Source: Rickettsiales bacterium (GTDB taxonomy: Bacteria > Pseudomonadota > Alphaproteobacteria > Rickettsiales > JAJNBL01). From it: a stretch of DNA of 64,000 nt. A model generated the notes under the pieces. The model searched no databases. It saw only the letters and a program-made list of their open reading frames with translations, and was not told where the DNA came from. Shown in pieces: positions 7,787 through 16,470 of the stretch; the stretch's first letter is position 1; every line of letters begins with the position of its first letter. The position numbers were made by a program, and so were the translations under genes. Where the stretch lies: the NCBI GenBank assembly GCA_021156175.1, contig JAJNBL010000001.1, positions 310,001 to 374,000 on the forward strand. The letters run 5' to 3'.

Positions 7787-9388
7787 TCACGCATTAGGCT
7801 CGTTAGCCAGGGATAACGGCACTTTGGCCACCCAAAACAAGAAAGTACATCCGGGTTCGCCTTCTGGGTTATTATAAGCCTTAACCTCCCCATTATGGGC
7901 GCGGATGATTTCCCGAGAGATCGAAAGCCCAAGGCCGGTGCCACCGCTTCCGTCATACGTTTTGGACGATTGTACAAACGTCTCGAAAATTTTCTCTTCT
8001 TCGCCCGCCGGAATACCCATTCCCTGGTCTGTGATAGAGACATCAATGGCGTCGATATTGCCATTAAAGAACTTGTGTACTTTCTCCGTCACCCGAATGG
8101 TGATTTGTCCGTTTTCAGGAGAAAATTTGATGGCATTACCCAACAGGTTTGTCACCACCTGAATCATTTTATTCTTGTCGCACGTAATACGAAAGTCAGG
8201 CATATCTCCAGGCTCAAACTTTACCGTAATATTTTTGGGTAACCATTTATGCTGGAGTTCATCGTGGGAGATGCGAAGGATATCGTAGATAAGGCATTCT
8301 TCGTAGTGGAAGTTCATTTTCCCTGCGTTCATTTTACTTAAGTCAAGGATACCTTCGATCAGGTAGTTCAAACGATTTGCAGCCTGATGACATTTTTCAA
8401 AGAAACTGGAATATTGTTTGAGATCGGCTTCTTTTTCCCCTTTAATAGCCCATCCCAGTGCATCTACGCCGAATTTAGAAAACATCTTCATCCCATGAAT
8501 GGGTGTGCGGATTTCATGTGTCATGTTCGAAATCCAGAGATTTTTATCGTCGTTTGCCTTTTCCAGGCGTTCAATGGTGAATTGGAGATCGCGGGTGCGG
8601 TCAGAGACTAAACGTTCCAGGTTTGTGTTGGTATGTCGTAATTGGTTAGTCATTTCTTCAAGTTGTCCCTGTGAGATATCAATCTCATTCATCATGAAAT
8701 TAAAGGAATCAGCAAGTTGTCCTATTTCATCTGTGTATAAGACTTGTGCCCTTGCGGAATAATCACTGTTCTGGGTGATCGAATGTACGGTATTTATCAG
8801 GTTATTGACGGGGCCTGAGATAATTTTCTGGAGTTGTTGGGTTAACGCAAACGCAATCAGGAGGATGACAATCATGAGTATGAAGGTGCCGATAATAATC
8901 TGAATGACATGTTTATTCACCTCCCTCATATCGGCCTTAACGAAGATAGAACCGACTGTTTTTCCATTCACTGCCGTTATTAGCTGATGGACGATAAGAT
9001 AGTCACCTTCCGTATAAATGCCCAGAGTAGGTAAGGTATTAGCGCATGCTATAGAGTCATTCGGGATATAGCTTGCCAAAACACCTCCTGCTTCTTTGTA
9101 AATACAAGCGAGAATGACAGAGGTCTTGCTTTGTAAATCGCGTAAATTTTCTTCCGCCTTTTCTTTATTTTCAGCTCCAATAAACTGCATTCCGGGCGCA
9201 GTTCGTTTTCCAATAATTTCTCCCACCAGCTCGAGCTCATCAATCATTCCTTGCTTCGTTGATTCTATATCGTATTTGAGGAAAGCGATGCAGGCTAATA
9301 TTACAGACATCGAGGTAATAAGCATAACCATCATGGTTAGCTTGAATTTTACAGGCTTATTCAGAAATGCGGTAAGCAGCTTTTTCAT
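7787..9388 (-). CDS. Membrane histidine kinase with CHASE8-like periplasmic domain (module 1)
   Basis: With the start at ATG 9386-9388 the protein has 533 residues. Order: TM1 about 17-38, a roughly 120-residue periplasmic domain resembling the CHASE8/YfiN-type sensor, TM2 about 161-182, HAMP about 183-236, coiled coil, then HisKA with H291 in NMTHEIRTPIHG, and an ATPase domain with N box NLLGNAIKFSP, DQGMGIP and GGTGLGLSI. It has no receiver domain. The kinase half is almost the same as that of the kinase at 16471-18063, while the periplasmic halves differ strongly, so the two probably respond to different inputs. It diverges from a TonB receptor. Alternative in-frame starts up to 9448 (TTG) exist and are less likely. 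Confidence 0.88.
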   Translation of the reverse strand: MKKLLTAFLNKPVKFKLTMMVMLITSMSVILACIAFLKYDIESTKQGMIDELELVGEIIGKRTAPGMQFIGAENKEKAEENLRDLQSKTSVILACIYKEAGGVLASYIPNDSIACANTLPTLGIYTEGDYLIVHQLITAVNGKTVGSIFVKADMREVNKHVIQIIIGTFILMIVILLIAFALTQQLQKIISGPVNNLINTVHSITQNSDYSARAQVLYTDEIGQLADSFNFMMNEIDISQGQLEEMTNQLRHTNTNLERLVSDRTRDLQFTIERLEKANDDKNLWISNMTHEIRTPIHGMKMFSKFGVDALGWAIKGEKEADLKQYSSFFEKCHQAANRLNYLIEGILDLSKMNAGKMNFHYEECLIYDILRISHDELQHKWLPKNITVKFEPGDMPDFRITCDKNKMIQVVTNLLGNAIKFSPENGQITIRVTEKVHKFFNGNIDAIDVSITDQGMGIPAGEEEKIFETFVQSSKTYDGSGGTGLGLSISREIIRAHNGEVKAYNNPEGEPGCTFLFWVAKVPLSLANEPNA

Positions 9389-9477
9389 AAGCATCCATAA
9401 TTCATACATATGGGAACACAATCCCATGTTTTGATTATACCAAAACAAATTAACATCCTGTAAAAGTTAGGTTTTTG

Positions 9478-9496
9478 TTTACGATTATTACGTAAA
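9478..9496. promoter_or_regulatory. Inverted repeat in the divergent kinase/receptor promoter region
   Basis: TTTACG, seven bases, then CGTAAA: a perfect 6-bp inverted repeat in the intergenic space between the module 1 kinase and TonB receptor. A related TTACGT palindrome lies upstream of the module 2 operon (22658) and a half-site upstream of yfiR-like gene 1 (13960). This suggests a common regulator; it was seen by eye only. Confidence 0.35.
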
Positions 9497-9561
9497 GTAT
9501 TCTGTGCCTCAAAGATTTGGTTGATCCAGAAACGTATTAGAAACGGGAAAGGTGTTGTGTT

Positions 9562-11538
9562 ATGAGAGTTCTAGAGAGAATCGCAGCGGTTACCACCATT
9601 CTGACTCTCATATATCCCTCAGCTTCAGTGGCTGCGGAAAGAAAAAAAGACCTATCCCGCCTGCAAGAACTTGCAGATATCAAAGTCACCAGCGTTTCCA
9701 AAAAACCAGAAGATCCTTTTACTGCGGCTGCTGCAGTCTATGTGATTACGCGGGAAGATATAAAACGTTCCGGGGCTACTAGTATTGATGAAGTCCTCCG
9801 GTTGGTTCCGGGAATGGATGTAGCCGTTGCGGGAGCTAACTGGAAAGCTGTATCGGCACGTGGTTTTAATGACAATATTGCTAATAAGCTACTCGTTCTG
9901 ATAGATGGAAGAACCGTTTATAACACCCTCTTTTCCGGTGTCTGGTGGGATGAACAGAACATCTTGATGGAAGATATAAAGCAAATTGAAGTTATTCGAG
10001 GCCCTGGAGCGGCCTTGTGGGGATCGAACGCGGTAAATGGTATTATCAACATCATTACTGAGGATGCAGTAAACACCCTTGATAAGTTAGTCACTATCAC
10101 AGCAGGGAATGAGATGAAAAGTGCTGCAACCCGAGTTGGAGGAAGCCTTTCAGATAATGCGCATTATCGTGTTTATGCCAAATTTACAGATATTGATGAT
10201 TTGAGGGCAATAGGAGGAGGTAGTGCTAAAGATGGCTGGGATACAGGATTATTTGGATTTAGGGTGGATTGGGATAAATCCAGTCAGGATTCCATAACCA
10301 TTCAAGGAAATGGGTACAACAATAACATTAATAGAACAGCAACACTGCCTATTCTTACAGCTCCTTTTGAGCAGGAAATTAATGATGATAGTAATGTCCT
10401 AGGAGGGAATGTCCTATCGCGCTGGACTCATAATCTTTCCGAAGGAGGCAGTACAACATTACAGAGCTATATCGACCATACCGAACGTAATTTCTCTGTT
10501 TCGCGTGAACATAGAAGTATTTTCGATCTCGATTTCCAACATGCACTTGCACCTATTGGTCGTAATGAATTTACATGGGGTGCCGGTTATCGGTTTGTAA
10601 AAGATGAGGAATTATTTAGGCCGTATTTTGCCTATCAACCTGAAAGACGTGAAGACCATCTTTGGAGCTCCTTCCTGCAAAACAAGATTACTCTAGTTCC
10701 AGAAAAATTGTACTTTACCCTTGGTTCAAAGTTTGAATACAATGAATACACGGACTTTGAGGTGCAGCCTAACGCGCGCGCATCATGGCTTATAACTCCA
10801 GATAATACAGTATGGGCATCTGTATCGAAAGCAGTCAGAACACCTAGCAGGGGAGAGCAGGATGTTCAACAGATAGTTGGAGTAGTGCCTATCAGTACTC
10901 CAGGATACGTATCTTTACTCGGTAATAAAAATCAGGACTCCGAAAAGGTTGTAAGTTATGAGATGGGGTATCGTACTCGTCCGCTAAATAAAGTTACCCT
11001 TGATGTAACTACTTTCTATAACGATTATAAAGACCTAAAAACTCTTGAGGCAGAAGCGCCGTTCTCTACGGCTAGCACATTAGTCCCCCTCCGTGCAGCA
11101 AATAATGGAAATGCCTATAGTTATGGTGTAGAAGTTGCTGCTGAATATGCTGTGACCGATTGGTGGAAGCTGTCTGGGGCTTATAGCTTTATCAATCTGG
11201 ATACTGGTTTAGAGCCCAATAGTAGAGATACGTCGCTGGTAGCGGAAGAAACAAAGGCTCCTACGTATCAATTTAATATCCGTTCGCATATGACCTTGTT
11301 AGAGAATATAGAATTTGATAACATGCTATATTATGTCGATGACCTTGAAGTACTAAATATACCGGAATATTATCGGTTTGATTCAAGAATTGCTTGGAAA
11401 CCTCTAAATGGGATTGAATTAAGTCTTGTCGGCCAAAATTTACTCGATGACCATCACCAGGAATTTACGGCCATTCCTATTTTGCCATCGGTAGAAATCG
11501 GGAGAACGGTGTACGGAAAAATTAGTTGGAGGTTCTAA
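9562..11538 (+). CDS. TonB-dependent outer-membrane receptor (module 1)
   Basis: This 658-residue receptor has a signal peptide (cleavage after SVAA, about residue 25), a plug domain (about 45-160) and a 22-strand-type barrel ending in the terminal phenylalanine WRF needed for outer-membrane assembly. The plug carries the subfamily phrases VTSVSKKPEDPF, VYVITREDIKRSGA, LRLVPGMDVA, LLVLIDGRTVYNTLFSGVWWD and IEVIRGPGAALWGSNAVNGIINIIT. In my knowledge of the family this plug type is often found next to YfiR-like proteins and CHASE8 sensors. The ligand is unknown. It is transcribed away from the histidine kinase and is followed directly, without a gap, by an acyltransferase gene. Confidence 0.93.
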   Translation: MRVLERIAAVTTILTLIYPSASVAAERKKDLSRLQELADIKVTSVSKKPEDPFTAAAAVYVITREDIKRSGATSIDEVLRLVPGMDVAVAGANWKAVSARGFNDNIANKLLVLIDGRTVYNTLFSGVWWDEQNILMEDIKQIEVIRGPGAALWGSNAVNGIINIITEDAVNTLDKLVTITAGNEMKSAATRVGGSLSDNAHYRVYAKFTDIDDLRAIGGGSAKDGWDTGLFGFRVDWDKSSQDSITIQGNGYNNNINRTATLPILTAPFEQEINDDSNVLGGNVLSRWTHNLSEGGSTTLQSYIDHTERNFSVSREHRSIFDLDFQHALAPIGRNEFTWGAGYRFVKDEELFRPYFAYQPERREDHLWSSFLQNKITLVPEKLYFTLGSKFEYNEYTDFEVQPNARASWLITPDNTVWASVSKAVRTPSRGEQDVQQIVGVVPISTPGYVSLLGNKNQDSEKVVSYEMGYRTRPLNKVTLDVTTFYNDYKDLKTLEAEAPFSTASTLVPLRAANNGNAYSYGVEVAAEYAVTDWWKLSGAYSFINLDTGLEPNSRDTSLVAEETKAPTYQFNIRSHMTLLENIEFDNMLYYVDDLEVLNIPEYYRFDSRIAWKPLNGIELSLVGQNLLDDHHQEFTAIPILPSVEIGRTVYGKISWRF

Positions 11539-12192
11539 GTGTTGATATCCCCCAACAGTACTGAGCCCGTGCTCCAATACACCTTCACATGTGATCATGT
11601 GCTGCTACGTGAGTATTTTGATATTCGTAAGAGAGTTTATACGGAAACTTTCAATATAGCTGATTTTTCTACCCATGACGATAAGTATGATGATCCTCAA
11701 TACACGGATTTCCTGATTGTTCAGGCTGGGGAAAAGGTTGTAGGAGGTTCCCGCCTTACTTATCACTACAAGGATACCGATATGCGGCTCCCGATGGAGG
11801 ACGATAATTTTATTTTGGAAGATATTTTTCCTTCCATGAGTCTCCGGGACAAAACTTACACAGAAATAACACGAATAGCTGTTTTGCCAGATTATCGAAT
11901 AGGTAGGGAAGTCGGTAAGAAAATGATTGAGTTACAGCTTGTCCAGTCTGTTCAAAAAGGTGCGGAGTATATGTTTGCGGTTACACCGTTAGTGCAAGGA
12001 AGAAACAACCGCATACACTTCCAGCAGCTTGGGTATAAAATGAAAACATGCAATGATGTGGTTGTTCCCGATAAGCCTGCGTACGATGGAAAGAAAATGT
12101 ATTTGGCTATGGCCGATATACACAATAAGTTTCCCGTCGGCTATGAGAAAAATCAACACGATCACAATGCAGCGTCAGCAAACCGCGCGTGA
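11539..12192 (+). CDS. LuxI-fold GNAT acyltransferase (autoinducer-synthase-like)
   Basis: The 217-residue protein starts with GTG directly after the receptor's TAA. A GGAGG lies seven bases upstream inside the receptor gene, so the two are translationally coupled. Its residues line up with the autoinducer synthase pattern: R30-x2-V-Y (LRxxVF), D48-x-Y-D51, R72 in GGSRL, a following phenylalanine, and E109-x2-R112 in EITRIAV. LuxI enzymes use acyl-ACP to acylate S-adenosylmethionine, but related GNATs (PEP-CTERM-associated acyltransferases, N-acyl amino acid synthases) share the pattern. I infer that it makes an N-acylated small molecule. The substrate cannot be called from sequence. Its tight link to the receptor suggests that product and receptor belong together. 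Confidence 0.72.
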   Translation: MLISPNSTEPVLQYTFTCDHVLLREYFDIRKRVYTETFNIADFSTHDDKYDDPQYTDFLIVQAGEKVVGGSRLTYHYKDTDMRLPMEDDNFILEDIFPSMSLRDKTYTEITRIAVLPDYRIGREVGKKMIELQLVQSVQKGAEYMFAVTPLVQGRNNRIHFQQLGYKMKTCNDVVVPDKPAYDGKKMYLAMADIHNKFPVGYEKNQHDHNAASANRA

Positions 12193-12193
12193 G

Positions 12194-13867
12194 CTACGCA
12201 GCTTCCGGTTCTTTCTGTTTCTCGTGCAATAAAAATTCCTTGTTCTCCGCAATAGCATAGCTTCCTGCAAGTCCAGATATCCCATAATGTCCTGGAGATA
12301 GGATATTGTTAGGGTCAATGGCAAGCTTCAGCCGTTGAAGGAAATCTCTATATTCCTCTGAGTCGGAATACACTTTATCCATGGATTGTATTCCCAAACG
12401 GTAGGGCATATAGCCCTCTGCGGCCAATGCTTTGTTCATGGCGTTATAACATTCCATGGCGCGTTGATCCTCGCCCGGTTCTTCGCGGTCATAGATAATT
12501 GCAGACGTGCAGGCGATATTGCGGTCAGACATCATGTTAAAGCCCATATTGGGTTCAAACTGGTACTCTTTGTATGCTGTCTCCAGTATCTCAAGCACTT
12601 TCTTTATGTGTGCCCCTTCAAACGGTATGGAAGGCGAGCACCATATGACTCCACATTTATCCCTATCCAAATCGATCTGGGTGGGTGCCGGTGTTTTTTT
12701 TCTCCAGTAGCAGATATTAAGCTGCTTCTCCATTGGAATACCGAGATAGAGTGAGTTCTGGAAGAAGTAGGCAAGCTCCAGCATATTAACGCCTGTAAGC
12801 CACTGGACGGGCTTGTGGAATATGCGTGCCAAGCGAACGAAATTATTGTCGATAATCACCAGCCTATCTACGGCTTTGCCCAATACTTGTTTCACCCGTT
12901 TTGCACGCGCTTTGCCTTGCGCCTTAGTAGGGGCAATAATGGCGTCATCTCCTACCCATGAGTTGCCCATAAGCGCTCGGTTGCGGAATGCTTCAATATA
13001 CCCTTCTGGCAGCTCATTCTTCCCTTTTTCCCAAGGGAATTGCTGCTTCATAGCCAGAACCCGATAATCATTCGATAGGGTCGAGGTCGTGTTCAATGTG
13101 CCTTCCAAGCGTAGCTGCCTTAATGCCTCTATGGTTTTCTCCAATTGGGCATTATCCTTGACCGTATAGAAGAATATTTGGAAATACTTTGGTTTTGGGA
13201 CAAGCCAGAAGGTCATTTTAGTGACGATTCCGTAGTTGGATTGGGTAAAGATGCCATCAATACTCGGGCCTACTCCCCATCGATATACATGCTGGGAGTG
13301 GCAATTGTCATTACCCCCAAACCCTGTCCGGATACATTCACCCGTCGGTAATATGATCTCCATATTGCAGGAGTGCTGGAAACGATCTCCGTAGATGCCT
13401 TTCCCGATGCCGCGTTCAAGCGCATTACCGACAAGGCTGGCCTGGGGAGTTGAGCCTATAGAGGGAGGGGTGAGGCTGGATTGCTTCTCATTCAGGAAAT
13501 CATAAACCTGCTGGAAACTAACGCCTGGCTCAACGGTAATATAAGCCAATTTTTCGTTATATTCGAGGATGGCATTCATCCGTTCCAGAGAGATTATTGC
13601 GCATTGGTCTGACGCTGGAACGCGAGAACCATAGCCCCAGTTTTTCCCCTTACTTATCGGATAAATAGGGACTTTATAACGGTTGGCAACCCGAAGACAG
13701 GCCTGGATTTGCGTTTTATTTTGGGGGAATAATACGGCTATGACACGGTTCGATGTGTTAAAGGTAGCATTTTCACATTGGGAAAGGGTCGTACCATCCG
13801 TGGATACTCCTTTCGATCCAAGCACGTCTTGCCAGGCATTGAGAGCTTCTGATATGTGTAATGCCAT
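12194..13867 (-). CDS. VAO/PCMH-type FAD-linked oxidase (4-cresol dehydrogenase-like)
   Basis: With the ATG at 13865-13867 the protein has 557 residues. The N-terminal FAD_binding_4 domain (about 45-260) contains PISKGKNWGYGSRVP, LERMNAILEYNEKLAYITVEPGVSFQQVYDFL and YGDRFQHSCNMEIILPTGE. The C-terminal half matches the substrate domain of the vanillyl-alcohol oxidase/p-cresol methylhydroxylase group and ends near IDPNNILSPGHYG. These enzymes oxidise para-substituted phenols or similar alcohols. No cytochrome partner is adjacent, so it may use oxygen. Its TAG lies one base from the TGA of the LuxI-like gene, a convergent arrangement. A GTG at 13891 is an alternative start. A role in tailoring a module 1 compound is speculative. 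Confidence 0.82.
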   Translation of the reverse strand: MALHISEALNAWQDVLGSKGVSTDGTTLSQCENATFNTSNRVIAVLFPQNKTQIQACLRVANRYKVPIYPISKGKNWGYGSRVPASDQCAIISLERMNAILEYNEKLAYITVEPGVSFQQVYDFLNEKQSSLTPPSIGSTPQASLVGNALERGIGKGIYGDRFQHSCNMEIILPTGECIRTGFGGNDNCHSQHVYRWGVGPSIDGIFTQSNYGIVTKMTFWLVPKPKYFQIFFYTVKDNAQLEKTIEALRQLRLEGTLNTTSTLSNDYRVLAMKQQFPWEKGKNELPEGYIEAFRNRALMGNSWVGDDAIIAPTKAQGKARAKRVKQVLGKAVDRLVIIDNNFVRLARIFHKPVQWLTGVNMLELAYFFQNSLYLGIPMEKQLNICYWRKKTPAPTQIDLDRDKCGVIWCSPSIPFEGAHIKKVLEILETAYKEYQFEPNMGFNMMSDRNIACTSAIIYDREEPGEDQRAMECYNAMNKALAAEGYMPYRLGIQSMDKVYSDSEEYRDFLQRLKLAIDPNNILSPGHYGISGLAGSYAIAENKEFLLHEKQKEPEAA

Positions 13868-14085
13868 TGTAACTCGTGAATTTAAACCCACAGGTGATAC
13901 TTAAAGTATCGTATTTTGATCTACTAAGCTATTGCTACTTTACAGTTATATTAATCATGTTACGTAGAATAAATATGTTAATTAGTAAAGAGAAATCTTA
14001 GAAAGAAGTGGAAATTCTGGATATTAGGGGGCTTGCTAATTCAATTTTTAGAAGAATATTAATCCTTCCAGTCCAGTATGTCGGT

Positions 14086-14655
14086 ATGGAGAAATTCAGG
14101 CTAAATAGCGTTTTACTGACGTTAACGTTAGGGTGCATAACGTACCTATTTGCCTGGAATACTGTCTACGGACAAGTAGATGAAAGTGTAGTGAAAGCCC
14201 AGTGGATTAACGATCTGATCCCGTACATGAAGTGGAAAGGCAAAAGAGATAGCGCATTAACTATTTGTACGGTCGGTCGTGAGCCTGTCCATATCCACCT
14301 GAAAGATATTATCCAGAAAGACGAACAAGAAGCTAAAAGCAAAGGGGAGCCCTTATCTCCTTTATATGTTGTACGTAAAAATGCGAATGACCCCGATAAT
14401 TTTAGCGAGTGTAACGTGCTTTATATCAGCGCTTCAGAACAGAAGGCCAATATCGATGATATGCTTAAGAAAGTGAAGGGAAAGCAGATTTTGACGATTA
14501 GCAACCTCACAGATTTTGCAGAAAATGGAGGGATTGTAGGCTTCGTCATCAAAAATGGTGGCGTGAAAATTCACATCAACGAGAAATCCGCTGCGGAATC
14601 AAATATCATTATCGATAGCGATTTACTTGGGTTTGCCAAGACGTTTTATAAGTAA
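14086..14655 (+). CDS. YfiR/DUF4154 family periplasmic protein (module 1)
   Basis: Starting at ATG 14086 the protein has 189 residues with a signal peptide (LLTLTLGCITYLFAWNTVYG). The mature part follows the YfiR pattern: VVKAQWINDLIPYMKWKG, ALTICTVGREP, CNVLYISASEQ, ILTISNLTDFAENGGIVGFVIKNGGVKIHIN and the final segment with SNIIIDSDLL. YfiR (DUF4154) proteins are periplasmic and, in the YfiBNR system, hold the CHASE8-containing enzyme YfiN inactive. Here the likely partner is the module 1 kinase. The gene is separated from the receptor by the oppositely oriented oxidase, unlike module 2 where the order is compact. A GTG start at 14008 would put extra residues before the signal peptide, so I rejected it. 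Confidence 0.82.
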   Translation: MEKFRLNSVLLTLTLGCITYLFAWNTVYGQVDESVVKAQWINDLIPYMKWKGKRDSALTICTVGREPVHIHLKDIIQKDEQEAKSKGEPLSPLYVVRKNANDPDNFSECNVLYISASEQKANIDDMLKKVKGKQILTISNLTDFAENGGIVGFVIKNGGVKIHINEKSAAESNIIIDSDLLGFAKTFYK

Positions 14656-15117
14656 TAGGTTTGTTTTATCTCAAAAACAAGATTCGTCGCATTGAATTTC
14701 TCATTTCTTTATTTCCCCTCGATCTTCTCAATCAACTGTTCTACGCATTGATCGGCGGCCGTCTAAGGATTCTTTGATTAATTGTCCGTCATTGGCAATA
14801 AGTTTTTGTAGGTCAAATGCGTAGCAAGCTCGTTAGGGTATGTTATAGAGCAACGCATCTTCAGTATCATTCCTCAGGGTCGAGACGCCCAAATCGGTGG
14901 TGTATTTCAGGCCTGTTACGCCTGAAAAAACACCAACAGGCCAGCGTTTAAATGATTACATTCTAATCTGGATAAGCATAATCCCTGGTTTGCTGGTTAA
15001 GGGACAATCTTAAACATCACTTCTATAGCCCTCTCAACAGCTAACAGGATTAATAATCACCCTTCATAAACTACTGTCGACACCAATAAATCTTAAAGCT
15101 AAAAAAGATGTAAATAC
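14656..15117. other. Gene-poor stretch with a possible decayed gene
   Basis: About 460 bases without an intact gene. The minus strand over roughly 14710-14910 translates in pieces such as LKYTTDLGVSTLRNDTEDALL and VEQLIEKIEGK, broken by stops and shifts, which looks like a decayed coding sequence of unknown family. It also contains the inverted repeat listed at 14899-14934. I see nothing else before the iron-permease promoter. Confidence 0.35.
14899..14934. repeat. Inverted repeat / hairpin
   Basis: GGTGT-A-TTTCAGGC, a 7-base loop, then GCCTGAAA-AA-ACACC: two matched arm segments (8 bp and 5 bp) with a small bulge. It has no T tract directly after it on either strand, so it is not a standard terminator. 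It might be a remnant of a mobile-element end. Confidence 0.45.
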
Positions 15118-15151
15118 TTGACACCAAGGTCGCGAATGATTATTAATATCG
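15118..15151 (+). promoter_or_regulatory. Promoter with overlapping Fur-like box for the FTR1 iron permease
   Basis: A consensus -35 TTGACA (15118-15123), a 17-base spacer and TATTAA (15141-15146) form a strong sigma-70-type promoter. Overlapping the -10, TGATTATTAATATCG (15137-15151) matches 11 of 14 defined positions of the 7-1-7 Fur box TGATAATnATTATCA. Iron-dependent repression of the permease is the natural inference. Confidence 0.6.
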
Positions 15152-15256
15152 ATAGTATATTGAAAATAACTCATAACTGTTTCCATCCTAAAGGGAATTC
15201 TGCATCACCAGGTCACGTCAGGATTAAAATACGAAATCTTTTTCTAGGAGCTTATT

Positions 15257-16096
15257 ATGCTTGCAACACTAATTATCGTATTTCGTGAGATGATTGAAGC
15301 TGGGTTAATTATCGGCATTGTCCTAGCGGCTACTCGTGGTGTTCCTAAGCGTAGTCTTTGGGTGGGATATGGTATTCTGGGAGGGATCGCAGGTGCTTGT
15401 ACAGTCGCTGCTTTCGCCAGTTCAATTAACGCGGCAATGGAAGGAGTTGGGCAGGAATTATTCAATGTGGGTATATTGCTGATCGCTGTGTTAATGCTTA
15501 CGTGGCATAATGTTTGGATGGCACGGCATGGGCGTGAGATGGCAGCTGAAATGAAAGCCGTAGGCGAGGCTGTTGCGACAGGTCGCCGCTCCCTGTTGGC
15601 GCTCTCGATTGTCGTAGGTATTGCCGTTTTACGCGAAGGTGCGGAAATCGTACTATTTCTTTACGGCATTGCCATATCAGGAGGTGACTCGACCACAGCG
15701 ATGGCAATGGGTGGCGCACTCGGTCTCGCACTTGGTGGTATCGGTGCGGCTTTAATCTATTTTGGGCTGTTACGCATTCCAACACGTTATTTATTTAGGA
15801 CAACAAGCTGGCTTATTGCATTATTGGCCGCAGGTATGGCAGCACAAGCTATTGCCCTTCTCCAACAGGCGCAAGTTATAACAATGCTCACTCAGGTGAT
15901 GTGGGATTCGTCAGATTTCATAGCCAATGGCAGTGTTACCGGAAAAGCGCTACGTACGTTGATTGGCTATACCGCCAGACCAACCGCAATCCAGTTAATG
16001 GTTTATGCTGCAACACTGGCGATCATCTTTACCCTTATGAAATTATTCGGCCATACACCGGCTGGGCAAAAGGTCGCCGTATTAAGTAAAGCATAA
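15257..16096 (+). CDS. FTR1 family iron permease
   Basis: The 279-residue, seven-helix membrane protein carries both REXXE iron-binding motifs of the FTR1/EfeU family: REMIE in the first helix (residues 10-14) and REGAE in the fourth (LREGAEIVLFLYGIA). FTR1 proteins move ferric ions, or ferrous ions after coupled oxidation, across the inner membrane. AGGAG lies eight bases before the ATG. There is no efeO or efeB partner next to it. It lies between two TonB-receptor modules and has a Fur-like box, suggesting that the surrounding block is concerned with iron or responds to it. Confidence 0.92.
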   Translation: MLATLIIVFREMIEAGLIIGIVLAATRGVPKRSLWVGYGILGGIAGACTVAAFASSINAAMEGVGQELFNVGILLIAVLMLTWHNVWMARHGREMAAEMKAVGEAVATGRRSLLALSIVVGIAVLREGAEIVLFLYGIAISGGDSTTAMAMGGALGLALGGIGAALIYFGLLRIPTRYLFRTTSWLIALLAAGMAAQAIALLQQAQVITMLTQVMWDSSDFIANGSVTGKALRTLIGYTARPTAIQLMVYAATLAIIFTLMKLFGHTPAGQKVAVLSKA

Positions 16097-16177
16097 ACCG
16101 ATAGGGAAGAATGGCTGTATAAATAGCAAAAGCACATGGCTTATGATTCGTTTTCCTTTAATTGATAGGAGGGAAAT

Positions 16178-16441
16178 GTGACCTGGATGGTTTATATCCT
16201 AGAATGCTCAGACGGCAGTTTATACACGGGAATTACCAATAGTATAGAACGCCGAATTTCAGAGCATGAGGCAGGGCTTGGCGCTAAATACACCCGAGGG
16301 CGTGCTCCTTTTACGCTTGTGTATCAGGAATCGTTAGAGAATCGATCACAGGCTTCTAAACGGGAGATAGAAATCAAATCTTATTCCCGAAAAGATAAAA
16401 TGTTCCTTATAGAAGCAGGGAAGAACGTACTAGCGGTATAA
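16178..16441 (+). CDS. GIY-YIG nuclease-domain protein, YhbQ/UPF0213-like
   Basis: The 87-residue product is a stand-alone GIY-YIG domain: VYILECSDGSLYTGIT supplies the GIY...YIG-like strands, RRISEHEAG the catalytic arginine region, YTRGRAPFTLVY the family centre, and E in SKREIEIK is the metal-binding glutamate. Such small proteins are common and their function is unclear, perhaps DNA repair or RNA processing. The start is GTG at 16178, preceded by AGGAGGG. Confidence 0.88.
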   Translation: MTWMVYILECSDGSLYTGITNSIERRISEHEAGLGAKYTRGRAPFTLVYQESLENRSQASKREIEIKSYSRKDKMFLIEAGKNVLAV

Positions 16442-16470
16442 GTTACCCATCTGACAGGGGGAAATTTTGC

